DNA from: Tessaracoccus lapidicaptus
GTDB lineage: Bacteria > Actinomycetota > Actinomycetes > Propionibacteriales > Propionibacteriaceae
Assembly: GCF_001693815.1 (NCBI RefSeq)
Contig: NZ_MBQD01000001.1
Coordinates: forward strand, 1-64,000
DNA length: 64,000 nt
Direction: 5' to 3'
This document shows positions 25,024-33,438 of the stretch, piece after piece. A program made the translations under genes and the position numbers. Below the pieces are notes generated by a model. The model was not told the DNA's origin. It worked only from the letters and a program-made list of their open reading frames with translations, and made no database searches. Numbering within the stretch: the first letter of the stretch is position 1; each line of letters begins with the position of its first letter.

Positions 25024-25687
25024 GTCGCTCCCCCGCGTGTGCCGGGACACCCGGCCGCAGGGACGCCAGCACGACGGCGGCCAGCAGCAGCACGGCGCCC
25101 ACCAGCCCCGTGGGGCCGAGCCGCTCCCCCAACACCAGGAACGCGAGCGCCGCCCCGGTCAGCGGCTCAAGCAGCGCGACCATCACCCCGGTCGTGGAGC
25201 TCTGCGTCCGCAGCCCCCTCAGGTAGGCCAGGTAGGCGACGGCCGACGGGATGAGCCCGAGGGCCACCACCAGCGCGACGGCGCCCGGGGCCGGGTCGAT
25301 CGTCACCCGCTCCCCCGTCGCCAGGGCCACCCCCAGCACCACGGCCCCGCCGAGCAGGAACGCCAGGCCGGACCCCGTGGCGTCGTCGTAGTCCCGCTCC
25401 GGACGCGCACCCAGCAGGCTGATGGCCGCGAATGCGGCGCAGGCGGCCATCGCCAGCACCCGCCGCCGCCCGGATCGGTGTCGCGGCAGCCGGACGCGGC
25501 CGGTGAAACCGGCCGCCGCGAGCAGCAGCAGCCCTCCGATGAGGATCCGGTAGCCAGCCACGGGCAGGAACCCGAGCCCCGAGGCGCGGTTGAGGAGCGT
25601 TCCCAGCGTGCCCGACGTCCCCCACGCGACCCCGGCCACCACCAGGAGCAACAGCCCAGACGTCTGCGGGGTGGCGGGTCTGAGCAC
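24992..25687 (-). CDS. EamA/DMT-family transporter, apparently internally shortened
   Basis: 231 aa, whereas EamA transporters usually have 280-310 aa in two five-helix repeats. The N-terminal repeat begins normally (LLLLVVAGVAWGTSGTLGTL) and the second repeat ends normally (SSTTGVMVALLEPLTGAALA, FLVLGERLGPTGLVG). The middle jumps from helix 3 (ACAAFAAISLL) through a hydrophilic GARPERDYDDATG to the second repeat, so about 60 residues (helices 4-6) are missing. It may be a non-functional remnant with an intact frame. GTG 25687 has no evident RBS. The substrate cannot be predicted. Confidence 0.65.
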   Translation of the reverse strand: MLRPATPQTSGLLLLVVAGVAWGTSGTLGTLLNRASGLGFLPVAGYRILIGGLLLLAAAGFTGRVRLPRHRSGRRRVLAMAACAAFAAISLLGARPERDYDDATGSGLAFLLGGAVVLGVALATGERVTIDPAPGAVALVVALGLIPSAVAYLAYLRGLRTQSSTTGVMVALLEPLTGAALAFLVLGERLGPTGLVGAVLLLAAVVLASLRPGVPAHAGERLSRAAGSAPG

Positions 25688-25745
25688 CCGCTCAGCCTAA
25701 CGTCGCGATCAGGGGGTTCCCGAACGGCCGGGGTAGGCTGTCCGG

Positions 25746-26690
25746 GTGACCGCAGTGCAGCCCGATGGACGTCGCCTCCTCCGTGTCGAGGCGAAGAACG
25801 CCGAGACCCCGATCGAGCGGAAGCCGTCGTGGATCCGCACCACCGCCAAGATGGGCCCCAACTATTCGGACCTGCAGAACATCGTCCGCGACGGCGACCT
25901 ACACACCGTGTGCCAGGAGGCCGGCTGCCCCAACATCTACGAGTGCTGGGAGGACCGCGAGTCCACCTTCCTCATCGGCGGAGACCAGTGCACGCGCCGC
26001 TGCGACTTCTGCCAGATCGAGTCGGCCAAGCCCGAGGGGTACGACCCGTCGGAGCCGCTGCGGGTCGCGGCGTCGGTGAGGAAGATGGGGCTGCGCTACG
26101 CCACCGTCACCGGCGTCTGCCGCGACGACCTCCCCGACGAGGGCGCCTGGTTGTATGCCGAAACCATTCGGCAGATCCACGCCGTCAACCCCGGCGTGGG
26201 CGTCGAGATGCTCGCCCCCGATTTTTCCGGCAAGGCCGAGCTGCTGAACCAGCTGTTCGACGCCCGCCCCGAGGTGTTCGCGCACAACGTCGAGACCGTG
26301 CCGCGGATCTTCAAGCGCATCCGGCCCGGCTTCCGCTACGACCGGTCGCTTCGCGTTCTGACGATGTCGCGGGAGGCCGGGCTGGTGACCAAGTCCAACC
26401 TCATCCTCGGCATGGGCGAGACCCGCGAGGAGATCAGCCAGGCGCTGCGGGACCTGTACGACGCCGGCGCCGAGCTCATCACGATCACCCAGTACCTGCG
26501 CCCCAACGCGACCCTCCACCCGATCGACCGGTGGGTCACGCCCGAGGAGTTCGAGGACCTGGCGGAGGAGGCGAGAGCGATCGGATATTCTGGCGTGCTG
26601 TCCGGGCCGCTGGTCCGGTCCTCCTACCGCGCCGGTCGCCTGTACCGCACCGCGATGGATGCCCGCATGATGAAGGTTGAGACGGAGTAG
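25746..26690 (+). CDS. lipA: Lipoyl synthase LipA
   Basis: 314 aa, a radical-SAM enzyme inserting two sulfurs into octanoylated lipoyl domains. Both [4Fe-4S] sites are seen: the auxiliary cluster [12 protein letters not shown] (residues about 56-67) and the radical-SAM CTRRCDFC (about 83-90); the C-terminal [11 protein letters not shown] supplies the conserved Ser ligand. GTG 25746 lies 6 nt after TAGGCT, so the transcript is probably leaderless. It is followed 4 bp later by DUF4191, as in mycobacteria. Confidence 0.95.
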   Translation: MTAVQPDGRRLLRVEAKNAETPIERKPSWIRTTAKMGPNYSDLQNIVRDGDLHTVCQEAGCPNIYECWEDRESTFLIGGDQCTRRCDFCQIESAKPEGYDPSEPLRVAASVRKMGLRYATVTGVCRDDLPDEGAWLYAETIRQIHAVNPGVGVEMLAPDFSGKAELLNQLFDARPEVFAHNVETVPRIFKRIRPGFRYDRSLRVLTMSREAGLVTKSNLILGMGETREEISQALRDLYDAGAELITITQYLRPNATLHPIDRWVTPEEFEDLAEEARAIGYSGVLSGPLVRSSYRAGRLYRTAMDARMMKVETE

Positions 26691-26694
26691 ATCG

Positions 26695-27450
26695 ATGGCC
26701 AGCGAAAAAGCCAAGGCCCTGGCGGCCAAGCAGAAGGCGGAGCTGAAGGCCGCGAAGCTCGCGAAGAAGAATTCCACCAACCCGGCCGACTGGGGTTGGT
26801 GGCGGCAGCTGCGTGAGACGTACCGGATCACCGTGCAGTACGACACCGTGCTGCCGTGGTTGATGCTGGCAGGCTTCGTCGTGCCGTTCCTGGCGCTGCT
26901 GATCCTGGGCATCGTGCTCGACGCATGGATCGTCTGGGGCATCGTCGGCATCTCCGCTGGCGTCCTTGGCGCCCTGTCGGTCTTCACGTGGCGTGCCCGC
27001 AAGGCCGTCTACCGTCGCTTCGACGGGCAGGCCGGCTCGGCGGAAGTGGCCCTGCAGATGCTGCCTAAGAAGTGGATCTCCACCCCCGTCATCACCGCCA
27101 CCCGGCAGCTGGACGCCGTCCACCGCACGCTCGGCCCCGGCGGGCTCGTGCTCATCGGCGAGGGCGACCCCGGCCGGCTCAAGCCGCTGCTGGCCAGCGA
27201 GAAGAAGAAGCATGAGCAGGTCGCCTACGGCGTGGACGTCATCATCGTGCAGATGGGTAAGGGCTCCGGCCAGATCCCGCTCGACAAGCTCGCCGACCAC
27301 ATCAAGAAGCTGCCGAACAAGCTGTCGGCCGCCAAGATCACCGAGGTGAACCAGCGGCTGCGTGCGCTCGACGCGATGCGCCCCAAGGCACCGATTCCGC
27401 GCGGGCCGATCCAGATGAAGGGCGCCCGGTCCGCGATGCGCGGCCGCTGA
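26695..27450 (+). CDS. DUF4191 membrane protein
   Basis: 251 aa. A Lys/Ala-rich N-terminus (KAKALAAKQKAELKAAK), two transmembrane helices (about 55-105), then a soluble domain with AEVALQMLPKKWI and GPGGLVLIGEGDPGRLKPLL. DUF4191 always sits after lipA in many actinobacteria; its function is unknown. ATG 26695 has GGAG 6-9 nt upstream inside the lipA end. The ABC-F gene follows after 3 bp, so these are probably one transcript. Confidence 0.85.
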   Translation: MASEKAKALAAKQKAELKAAKLAKKNSTNPADWGWWRQLRETYRITVQYDTVLPWLMLAGFVVPFLALLILGIVLDAWIVWGIVGISAGVLGALSVFTWRARKAVYRRFDGQAGSAEVALQMLPKKWISTPVITATRQLDAVHRTLGPGGLVLIGEGDPGRLKPLLASEKKKHEQVAYGVDVIIVQMGKGSGQIPLDKLADHIKKLPNKLSAAKITEVNQRLRALDAMRPKAPIPRGPIQMKGARSAMRGR

Positions 27451-27453
27451 TCC

Positions 27454-29217
27454 GTGGCCAACCTCGTCAACCTCGAAGGCGTCAGCCACGGCTTCGGGAC
27501 CCGCATCCTGCTCGACAGCGTGTCCCTCGGACTGGGCGCCGGGGAGGTCATCGGCGTCGTCGGCCGTAACGGCGACGGGAAGACCACGCTGCTGCGGATC
27601 CTCACCGGCGAACTGGAGCCGGACTCCGGCCGCGTCACGGTCGCGACCAACTCGTCGATCGGCGTGCTCACGCAGGCCACCATCGGCGACGACGCCCAGA
27701 CCATCCGGGACTGGATCGTCGACGGTGAGCCCGACCACGTGTGGGCGGCCGACGCCGACAAGCGCGCCGTCGTCGAAGCCCTCGTGGCCGACCTCGACCT
27801 CGACCGCCGGCTCGACACCCTGTCGGGCGGCGAGCGGCGGCGGGTGGGCCTCGTCGCGGTGCTGCTCGGCCACCACGACCTCATCGTCCTCGACGAGCCG
27901 ACCAACCACCTCGACGTCGAGGCCATCGCGTTCCTCGCCACGCACCTGCAGGCGCGGACCCGCGCCGGACTGGCGATGCTCGTGGTCAGCCACGACCGCT
28001 GGTTCCTCGACGCCATCTGCACCCGGATCTGGGAGGTGCACGACGGCGTGGTCGACGCCTACGAGGGTGGTTACGCCGCGTACGTCCTGGCGCGCGTCGA
28101 ACGGCAGCGACAGGCCGCGGCCAACGAGTCGCGGCGGCGGAACCTCGCCCGCAAGGAGCTGGCGTGGCTGCGGCGCGGCGCGCCGGCGCGCACGTCGAAG
28201 CCGAAGTTCCGCATCGACGCCGCCAACGTGCTCATCGCCGACGAGCCCGAGCCCCGCGACAAGCTGGCCCTGCAGCAGTTCGCGGTGACCCGCCTCGGCA
28301 AGGACGTGTTCGACCTCATCAACGTCCAGTACGCCGTCGATGATCGGACGCTGCTGGACCGGCTCACGTGGTCGATCGGGCCGGGCGACCGCATCGGGCT
28401 GGTCGGCGTGAACGGCGCCGGCAAGACCACGCTGCTGGACCTGCTCTCCGGGGACCGCTCCCCGCAGGGCGGCAAGGTCAAGCGCGGCAAGACACTGCGG
28501 CTCGGCTACCTGTCGCAGACCGTGGGCGAGTTGGACGACGAGGACCGCGTGCTGGAGTCGGTCAAGCGGCTCAAAGAGGAGACGAAGCTCGCGACGGGGC
28601 GCGAGGCGAGCGCGTCGTCGCTGCTGGAGGAGTTCGGCTTCACGGGTGACAAGCTGGTGGCCCGCATCGGCGACCTCAGCGGCGGTGAGCGGCGTCGGCT
28701 GCAGTTCCTGCGCCTGCTGCTCGCGGAGCCGAACGTTCTGATCCTCGACGAGCCCACCAACGACCTCGACATCGACACCCTCACCGTCATCGAGGACTAT
28801 CTCGACCGGTGGCCGGGGACGCTCATCCTGGTCAGCCACGACCGCTACTTCCTCGAGCGCATCACCGACTACACCTACGCGCTGCTCGGGGACGGGTCCT
28901 GCGTGCTGCTGCCGGGCGGGGTCGACGAGTATCTCGACCGCCGGGCGCGGTCGAAGGCCGCCGCCGGTTCGCGCCCGGGAGGGGCCGCCGTCGAGGCGTC
29001 CCGCTCCGACGCCGCCGCGGAACGGCAGAGGAAGAAGGACCTGGCCCGCATCGAGGGACAGCTGGAGAAGGTCGCCGCCGAGATCGAGCGGCTGCACGCG
29101 ACGATGGCGGAGGCGGCCACGGACTTCGCCCGCCTGGCCGAGTTGGACGCGCAGTTGCGCGACGCCGAGGCGCGCCACGAGCGCCTCGAGGAGGCGTGGC
29201 TGGAGACCGCCGACTAA
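27454..29217 (+). CDS. ABC-F family ATPase (Uup-like)
   Basis: 587 aa with two ABC domains and no transmembrane segments. First Walker A GRNGDGKTT, signature LSGGERRR, Walker B LIVLDEPTNHLD; second Walker A GVNGAGKTT, signature LSGGERRRLQF, Walker B LILDEPTNDLD; both H-loops are SHDR. A C-terminal coiled coil (about 505-587) resembles the Uup DNA- or ribosome-binding arm. ABC-F proteins act on translating ribosomes or in replication-linked processes rather than transport. GTG 27454 follows DUF4191 by 3 bp. Confidence 0.87.
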   Translation: MANLVNLEGVSHGFGTRILLDSVSLGLGAGEVIGVVGRNGDGKTTLLRILTGELEPDSGRVTVATNSSIGVLTQATIGDDAQTIRDWIVDGEPDHVWAADADKRAVVEALVADLDLDRRLDTLSGGERRRVGLVAVLLGHHDLIVLDEPTNHLDVEAIAFLATHLQARTRAGLAMLVVSHDRWFLDAICTRIWEVHDGVVDAYEGGYAAYVLARVERQRQAAANESRRRNLARKELAWLRRGAPARTSKPKFRIDAANVLIADEPEPRDKLALQQFAVTRLGKDVFDLINVQYAVDDRTLLDRLTWSIGPGDRIGLVGVNGAGKTTLLDLLSGDRSPQGGKVKRGKTLRLGYLSQTVGELDDEDRVLESVKRLKEETKLATGREASASSLLEEFGFTGDKLVARIGDLSGGERRRLQFLRLLLAEPNVLILDEPTNDLDIDTLTVIEDYLDRWPGTLILVSHDRYFLERITDYTYALLGDGSCVLLPGGVDEYLDRRARSKAAAGSRPGGAAVEASRSDAAAERQRKKDLARIEGQLEKVAAEIERLHATMAEAATDFARLAELDAQLRDAEARHERLEEAWLETAD

Positions 29218-29227
29218 GCAGTTCATC

Positions 29228-29400
29228 CCCGCTCGCTGAGGAGGCCCGTCGCGCAGCGACGGCCGTCCACCCCGCTCCCTGAGGAGGCCAGTCCCGCAGC
29301 GACGGCCGTACCCCGCTCCCTGAGGAGGCCAGTCCCGCAGCGACGGCCGTGCCCCGCTCCCTGAGGAGGCCCGTCGCGCAGCGACGGCCGTCTCGAAGGG
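29228..29400. repeat. Tandem palindromic repeat units (four, 41-43 bp)
   Basis: Units start at 29228, 29271, 29312 and 29353. Each begins CCCGCTCCCTGAGGAGG and ends GCAGCGACGGCCGT; the last continues into CGTCTCGAAGGGTCGTCAC. The core (GTCGCGCAGCGAC) is self-complementary. The interval 29218-29757 between the ABC-F gene and the GIY-YIG gene holds only these repeats and the inverted-repeat arm; short ORFs within them are incidental. Confidence 0.8.
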
Positions 29401-29544
29401 TCGTCACGTTCGCCTCGTCGCAGACCTGGGGCCAGCTCCGGGGCTGCGCGGTGGGGGCCGGGCCGCCCACGCCGCCGGCGCCGACGCTTCGCATAGGCGC
29501 GCCGTCGTCGACGCCCACCCAACCTGCCCCGGCCCCCACCGCGC
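29389..29544. repeat. Left arm of a 156-bp inverted repeat flanking the GIY-YIG gene
   Basis: By my alignment it matches the reverse complement of 30194-30349 with about 8 mismatches in 156 bp (about 95%). It begins CGTCTCGAAGGGTCGT and ends in CCCCCACCGCGC. Confidence 0.85.
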
Positions 29545-29568
29545 GTCCCTATCTCTCGGCGGAGCGTC

Positions 29569-29667
29569 CCCCGATCCCTGAGGAGGACCGTCGCGGAGCG
29601 GCGGCCGTGACCCCCGCTCCCTGAGGAGGCCCGTCGCGCAGCGACGGCCGTCTCGAAGGGTCATAAC
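29569..29667. repeat. Two more palindromic units, inner left border of the GIY-YIG gene
   Basis: Units start at 29569 and 29612, the second ending CGTCTCGAAGGGTCATAAC (29649-29667). This end is the inverted counterpart of the sequence immediately at the GIY-YIG stop codon (30075-30093). Confidence 0.8.
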
Positions 29668-29757
29668 GTTTCGTTTCCCACAGACTCGAGTTCGCACTAC
29701 GCGCTGTTATCCACACCACAGCGGAAGGGGTCCCAACTGCCCTTGGTCCCTGGTGAC

Positions 29758-30078
29758 ATGACGGGCATGGCATGGACTTACATCCTCGAATGCGCAGACG
29801 GCTTCTACTACGTGGGCTCGGCCCGGGACCTGGATCAACGGGCGTGGGAGCACGAGATCGGCTCCGGGTCCCGTTTCACGGCCAAGCGGCTTCCCGTGAA
29901 GCTGGTCTGGGCCCAGGAGTTCGACAACATCGGCGAGGCGTACGCAATGGAACGTCGGCTGCACGGATGGAGTCGCGCCAAGAAGGCGGCACTCATCGCG
30001 GGACGGTTCGACGAGGTGAGTCGGCTGGCGCGACGGGGCACTGGGCGTTCGCACGAGACTGATCGAAAGCGAGAGTAA
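29758..30078 (+). CDS. GIY-YIG nuclease family protein inside an inverted-repeat island
   Basis: 106 aa. The GIY-YIG fold is recognisable: WTYILECADGFYYVGSARDL (Tyr8-Ile-Leu and Tyr18-Val-Gly), the following RDLDQRAWEHEIG, and the catalytic-type Glu in GEAYAMERRLHGWSRAKKAAL. It is a single-domain member of the UPF0213/YhbQ-like group. The basic tail ends SHETDRKRE, and the stop codon TAA (30076-30078) lies within the first bases of a palindromic repeat. ATG 29758 was chosen; ATG 29767 and TTG 29743 are alternatives, none with a good RBS. Repeats of one family flank it in inverted orientation on both sides. Confidence 0.78.
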   Translation: MTGMAWTYILECADGFYYVGSARDLDQRAWEHEIGSGSRFTAKRLPVKLVWAQEFDNIGEAYAMERRLHGWSRAKKAALIAGRFDEVSRLARRGTGRSHETDRKRE

Positions 30079-30180
30079 CGACCCTTCGAGACGATCGACG
30101 CTCCGCGCCGATCTCCTCAGGGATCGGGAGAGACGATCGACGCTCCGCGCCGATCTCCTCAGGGACCGGGAGAGACCTCG
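30075..30180. repeat. Inner right border: two palindromic units in inverted orientation
   Basis: Starts GTAACGACCCTTCGAGACG at the nuclease stop codon; then two units with the core GATCGACGCTCCGCGCCGATC followed by TCCTCAGGGA. It is the mirror image of the left border. The 30079-30640 interval before the RDD gene holds only members of this repeat family. Confidence 0.8.
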
Positions 30181-30193
30181 AGATGGAGGGGAT

Positions 30194-30349
30194 GCGCGGT
30201 GGGGGCCGGGGCAGGTTGGGTGGGCGTCGACGACGGCGCACCAACGCGAAGCGTCGGCGCCGGCGACGTGGGCGGCCCGGCCCCCACCGCGCAGCCCCGG
30301 GGCTGGCCCCAGGTCTGCGATGAAGCGAACGTCACGACCCTTCGAGACG
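30194..30349. repeat. Right arm of the 156-bp inverted repeat
   Basis: Reverse complement of 29389-29544 at about 95% identity, starting GCGCGGTGGGGGCCGG and ending CGACCCTTCGAGACG. Confidence 0.85.
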
Positions 30350-30629
30350 ATCGACGCTCCGCGCCGATCTCCTCAGGGATCGGGAGAGACGGTCGACGCT
30401 CCGCGCCGATCTCCTCAGGGACCGGTGGGGACCTCCAGATGGAGGGGATGCGCGGTGGGGCTGGCCCCAGGTCTGCGATCAAGCGAACGTCACGACCCTT
30501 CGAGACGATCGACGCTCCGCGCCGATCTCCTCAGGGACCGGGAAAGACGATCGACGCTCCGCGCCGATCTCCTCAGGGACCGGGAAAGACGATCGACGCT
30601 CCGCGCCGATCTCCTCAGGGATCGAGGGT
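30349..30629. repeat. Further palindromic units and an internally deleted arm copy
   Basis: Two units follow the right arm at 30349-30430. 30450-30507 is a 58-bp copy of the arm that lacks the 98 bp corresponding to 30205-30302. Three tandem 42-bp units then run to about 30629. The stretch before each arm copy (GATGGAGGGGAT) is also duplicated, so the island grew by block duplication. Confidence 0.75.
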
Positions 30630-30640
30630 AGGGGCGGCCG

Positions 30641-31063
30641 TCAGCGGCGGTTGACGACGACGGTGCCCAGGAGCAGGTCGGTCAGGGCCCGCCGCTCGGC
30701 GCCGACCACCATGGCGGGGATCACCAGACACTTCAGCGCCGTGCGCACGACGGGGCGCCACCAGCCGAGCGGCCCGCCGTCGACCCTCACGATGCCGATC
30801 CGCGCGATCAGCTGCCCGAACGACCCACCCGCGAGCGCCGTCAGCAGGCTGGCCTCGACGAAGTACACCGCGAGGATCATGAACGACTCCCAGCCGGAAC
30901 CCGTCATGACGTCGAACCCGAACAGGGCGATGGCGACGATCATGCTGGCGGCCCAGTCGCCGATCATGGCCGCCACGCGCGCCCGCCACGAGGCGAGGGA
31001 TCCGGGGCCGGAGGGCGGGAGCCCGAGCGAGGCTCCGGGATGGTCGACGGGGGCGGCGGTCAC
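30641..31063 (-). CDS. RDD family membrane protein
   Basis: 140 aa with three to four membrane segments. SWRARVAAMIGDWAAS carries the Arg and Asp of the RDD motif, and FGQLIARIGIVRVDG is a typical internal RDD segment. RDD proteins are small membrane proteins of mostly unknown function, some linked to Na+/H+ antiport. GTG 31063 was chosen because TAGGCT lies 7 nt upstream (minus strand 31076-31071), fitting leaderless initiation; an upstream GTG at 31087 is an alternative. It precedes glnA1 in the mycobacterial order, but is separated from it here. Confidence 0.8.
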   Translation of the reverse strand: MTAAPVDHPGASLGLPPSGPGSLASWRARVAAMIGDWAASMIVAIALFGFDVMTGSGWESFMILAVYFVEASLLTALAGGSFGQLIARIGIVRVDGGPLGWWRPVVRTALKCLVIPAMVVGAERRALTDLLLGTVVVNRR

Positions 31064-31195
31064 GGCCGCGAGCCTAGCAGCGCTCACCCATTGTGCCGTC
31101 GGCGAACGATGTTGCTCCTAGCCGAGACACCGTGGGAGGGTATGCGCATGCCTGTGCTCGTCGGTCGCCTCTGGGTTGACCTGTGTCGCGCCACG

Positions 31196-31214
31196 GTCAG
31201 CGGCTGTCGCTGAC
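31196..31214. promoter_or_regulatory. 7-bp inverted repeat upstream of the symporter gene
   Basis: GTCAGCG, 5 nt, CGCTGAC, about 47 nt before the symporter ATG. It could be an operator or a small mRNA hairpin. No regulator is assigned. Confidence 0.35.
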
Positions 31215-31260
31215 CCGCTCCGCCGCGACCCCACTTCCGCACACCCAGCAGAGGAAAACC

Positions 31261-32610
31261 ATGTCAACCATCAGTTCTGAGCGCGCGCCCGAAACGACCG
31301 CCCCGCCGCGCAAGCCCTTCTACACCAACCTCGGCTTCCAGATCGTCGTCGGCCTGGTCGCCGGCGTCGTCCTCGGCCTGATCGCCGTGGCCATCGGCCC
31401 CGACGGCGAGGAGCGCAACTGGCTCGCCGGGCTGCTCTACGAGGTCGGCGGCGCGTACGTCAGCCTCCTGACGCTCCTGGTCGTCCCGCTCGTCGTCACG
31501 GCCGTCATCTCGTCGATCGCCCGCCTGCGCGAGGTCACCAACGCCGCCCGGCTGGCGGTCCAGACGCTCATCTGGTTCGCCATCACGGCTCTGGCCAGCG
31601 TGATCGTCGGCATCGGCGTCGGCCTCATCTCCTCGCCGTGGCTCACCGCCGGCGTCGACGCTGAGGCGGCGGCCGCGCCCGGCCGCGTCGGCTCGTGGAC
31701 CGCCTTCCTCACCGGCCTGATCCCCAACAACATCTTCGGCCTCGGCGTGCGGATCTCCGGCGACGCCGAGTCCGGCTTCGCCGCGTCGCCCAGCTTCTCC
31801 GTGCTGCAGGTCCTGCTCATCTCGATCCTCTTCGGGATCGCGGCGGTCAAGGTCGGCGACAAGGCCGCGCCCTTCGTCGGTTTCATGGAGTCCGCGCTCT
31901 CGGTCATCCAGAAGGTGCTGTGGTGGATCATCCGGCTCGCCCCCATCGGCACCGCCGCCCTCATCGGCCGCGCCGTGGCCACCTACGGCTGGTCCTCGCT
32001 GGCGTCGCTCGGCACGTTCGTCGCCGCCCTCTACATCGGCCTGTTCATCGTGTGGGCAGTCGTGTACCCGGCCATCCTCAAGTTCCACGGCCTGGGCGTG
32101 CGCGAGTTCTACCGCAACGTGTGGCCCGCCATCTCGCTGGGCTTCGTCACCCGCTCCTCGATGGGCACCATGCCGGTCACCGAGCAGGTCGTCGAGCGCA
32201 ACGTCGGGGTGCCGCGTCAGTACGCCAGCTTCGCCGTGCCGCTGGGCGCGACCACGAAGATGGACGGCTGCGCCGCGGTGTTCCCGGCCCTGGCGTCGAT
32301 CTTCGTCGCACAGTTCTACGGCATCGACCTGGGTCTCACGCACTACCTGCTCATCGCGTTCGTCGCGGTACTGGGCTCCTCGGCCACCGCCGGAACCACC
32401 GGCGCGACGGTCATGCTGACGCTGACCCTTTCGACGCTCGGCCTGCCGCTCGAGGGCGTCGGCCTCCTGCTGGCCGTCGAGCCGATCGTCGACATGGGCC
32501 GCACCGCGCTCAACGTCACCGGCCAGGCGCTCGTGCCGGCCGTCGTCGCCAAGCGCGAGGGCATCCTCGACGAGGCCACCTACTCGGCGCGGCCGCAGTT
32601 CTCCGCCTGA
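31261..32610 (+). CDS. Dicarboxylate/amino acid:cation symporter (DAACS)
   Basis: 449 aa of the GltP/DctA (SLC1-like) family in the cytoplasmic membrane. Conserved transport motifs: hairpin 1 TRSSMGTMPVTEQV, TM7 LGATTKMDGCAAV (the NMDGT-like segment), hairpin 2 GSSATAGTTGA, and TM8 AVEPIVDMGRTALNVTGQAL, where Asp and Arg bind acidic substrate. Na+- or H+-coupled uptake of glutamate, aspartate or C4-dicarboxylates is likely. ATG 31261 follows AGAGG; an open frame extends upstream without family similarity. Near glnA1, so glutamate uptake is plausible but inferred. Confidence 0.9.
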   Translation: MSTISSERAPETTAPPRKPFYTNLGFQIVVGLVAGVVLGLIAVAIGPDGEERNWLAGLLYEVGGAYVSLLTLLVVPLVVTAVISSIARLREVTNAARLAVQTLIWFAITALASVIVGIGVGLISSPWLTAGVDAEAAAAPGRVGSWTAFLTGLIPNNIFGLGVRISGDAESGFAASPSFSVLQVLLISILFGIAAVKVGDKAAPFVGFMESALSVIQKVLWWIIRLAPIGTAALIGRAVATYGWSSLASLGTFVAALYIGLFIVWAVVYPAILKFHGLGVREFYRNVWPAISLGFVTRSSMGTMPVTEQVVERNVGVPRQYASFAVPLGATTKMDGCAAVFPALASIFVAQFYGIDLGLTHYLLIAFVAVLGSSATAGTTGATVMLTLTLSTLGLPLEGVGLLLAVEPIVDMGRTALNVTGQALVPAVVAKREGILDEATYSARPQFSA

Positions 32611-32617
32611 GGCTCCC

Positions 32618-32663
32618 GACGGCGCCCCGTCCCGTCGCTGCGGCGACCGGGCGGGGCGCCGTC
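32618..32663. terminator. Hairpin terminator after the symporter gene
   Basis: GACGGCGCCCCG (32618-32629) pairs with CGGGGCGCCGTC (32652-32663), 12 bp, with inner pairing GTCGC/GCGAC. It separates the symporter from the ABC exporter genes. Confidence 0.7.
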
Positions 32664-32718
32664 GTCGTTGCGGGGTGTCCGGGCGCGCCCCACACGGCCC
32701 GGGAGTAGATTCCGGGGC

Positions 32719-33438
32719 ATGGCACACCCCGCCGCGGCGGCCACAGACCTGGTCGTCCACCGCGCTTCCCACGAAGTCCTCCACGGCGTCAGCTTCACGC
32801 TGGCCCCCGGGTCGGTCACCGGCCTGTTCGGCCCGTCCGGGTGCGGCAAGACCACTCTCATGCGCACGATGGTGGGGGTCCAGCACATCACCTCAGGGCG
32901 CCTGGAACTGCTGGGCCTGCCGGCGGGGCATCCCGACCTGCGTCGCCGCGTCGCCTACACCAGTCAGTCGCTGAGCATCTACCGCGACATCCCCGTCCGC
33001 GCGAACGTCCGCTACTTCGCCCGGCTCCACGGGCTGCCCGATGCGGCCGCCGAGGAGGCGATCGCCGCCGTCGACCTCACGCCCCTGGCGGGGCGGCGCG
33101 TCGAAACCCTGTCGGGCGGTGAGGCCAGCCGCGCGTCGCTCGCCTGCGCGCTGGTCGGCCGCCCCGAGGTGCTGATCCTGGACGAGCCCACCGTCGGCCT
33201 GGACCCGCTGACCCGCGAGTCGCTGTGGTCCCACTTCCGCGGGCTCGCCGAGTCCGGGACGACGCTGCTGGTCTCCAGCCACGTGATGGACGAGGCGACG
33301 CGGTGCGACTCGGTCCTGCTCATGCGCGACGGCCACTTCCTCGCCGACGGCCCCATGGACGACCTGCAGGAGCGCACCGGCGCACCGACCCCCGAGGCCG
33401 CGTTCCTGACCCTCGTGCGGGCGGAGGCCGGCGCATGA
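32719..33438 (+). CDS. ABC transporter ATP-binding protein
   Basis: 239 aa with one ABC domain: Walker A GPSGCGKTT, Q-loop AYTSQSLS, signature LSGGEASR, Walker B VLILDEPTVGLD, H-loop SSHVMDEA. It energises the ABC-2 permease encoded next; the pair resembles antibiotic or lipid exporters of the DrrA/NodI type. ATG 32719 lies 7 nt after TAGATT (32706-32711), suggesting a leaderless transcript. The stop overlaps the permease ATG by 4 nt (ATGA). Confidence 0.87.
   Translation: MAHPAAAATDLVVHRASHEVLHGVSFTLAPGSVTGLFGPSGCGKTTLMRTMVGVQHITSGRLELLGLPAGHPDLRRRVAYTSQSLSIYRDIPVRANVRYFARLHGLPDAAAEEAIAAVDLTPLAGRRVETLSGGEASRASLACALVGRPEVLILDEPTVGLDPLTRESLWSHFRGLAESGTTLLVSSHVMDEATRCDSVLLMRDGHFLADGPMDDLQERTGAPTPEAAFLTLVRAEAGA

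Noticed and set aside
26536-29226. Long minus-strand open frame opposite DUF4191 and the ABC-F gene
   Set aside because: Antisense to two well-supported genes; low-complexity Arg/Gly/Val/Leu composition caused by GC-rich codon bias; no motif.
29228-30629. CRISPR array
   Set aside because: Units are themselves palindromic, occur in tandem without unique spacers and in both orientations, and no cas genes are present.
30199-30654. Short ORFs inside the repeat island
   Set aside because: They consist of translated repeat units and start without RBS.
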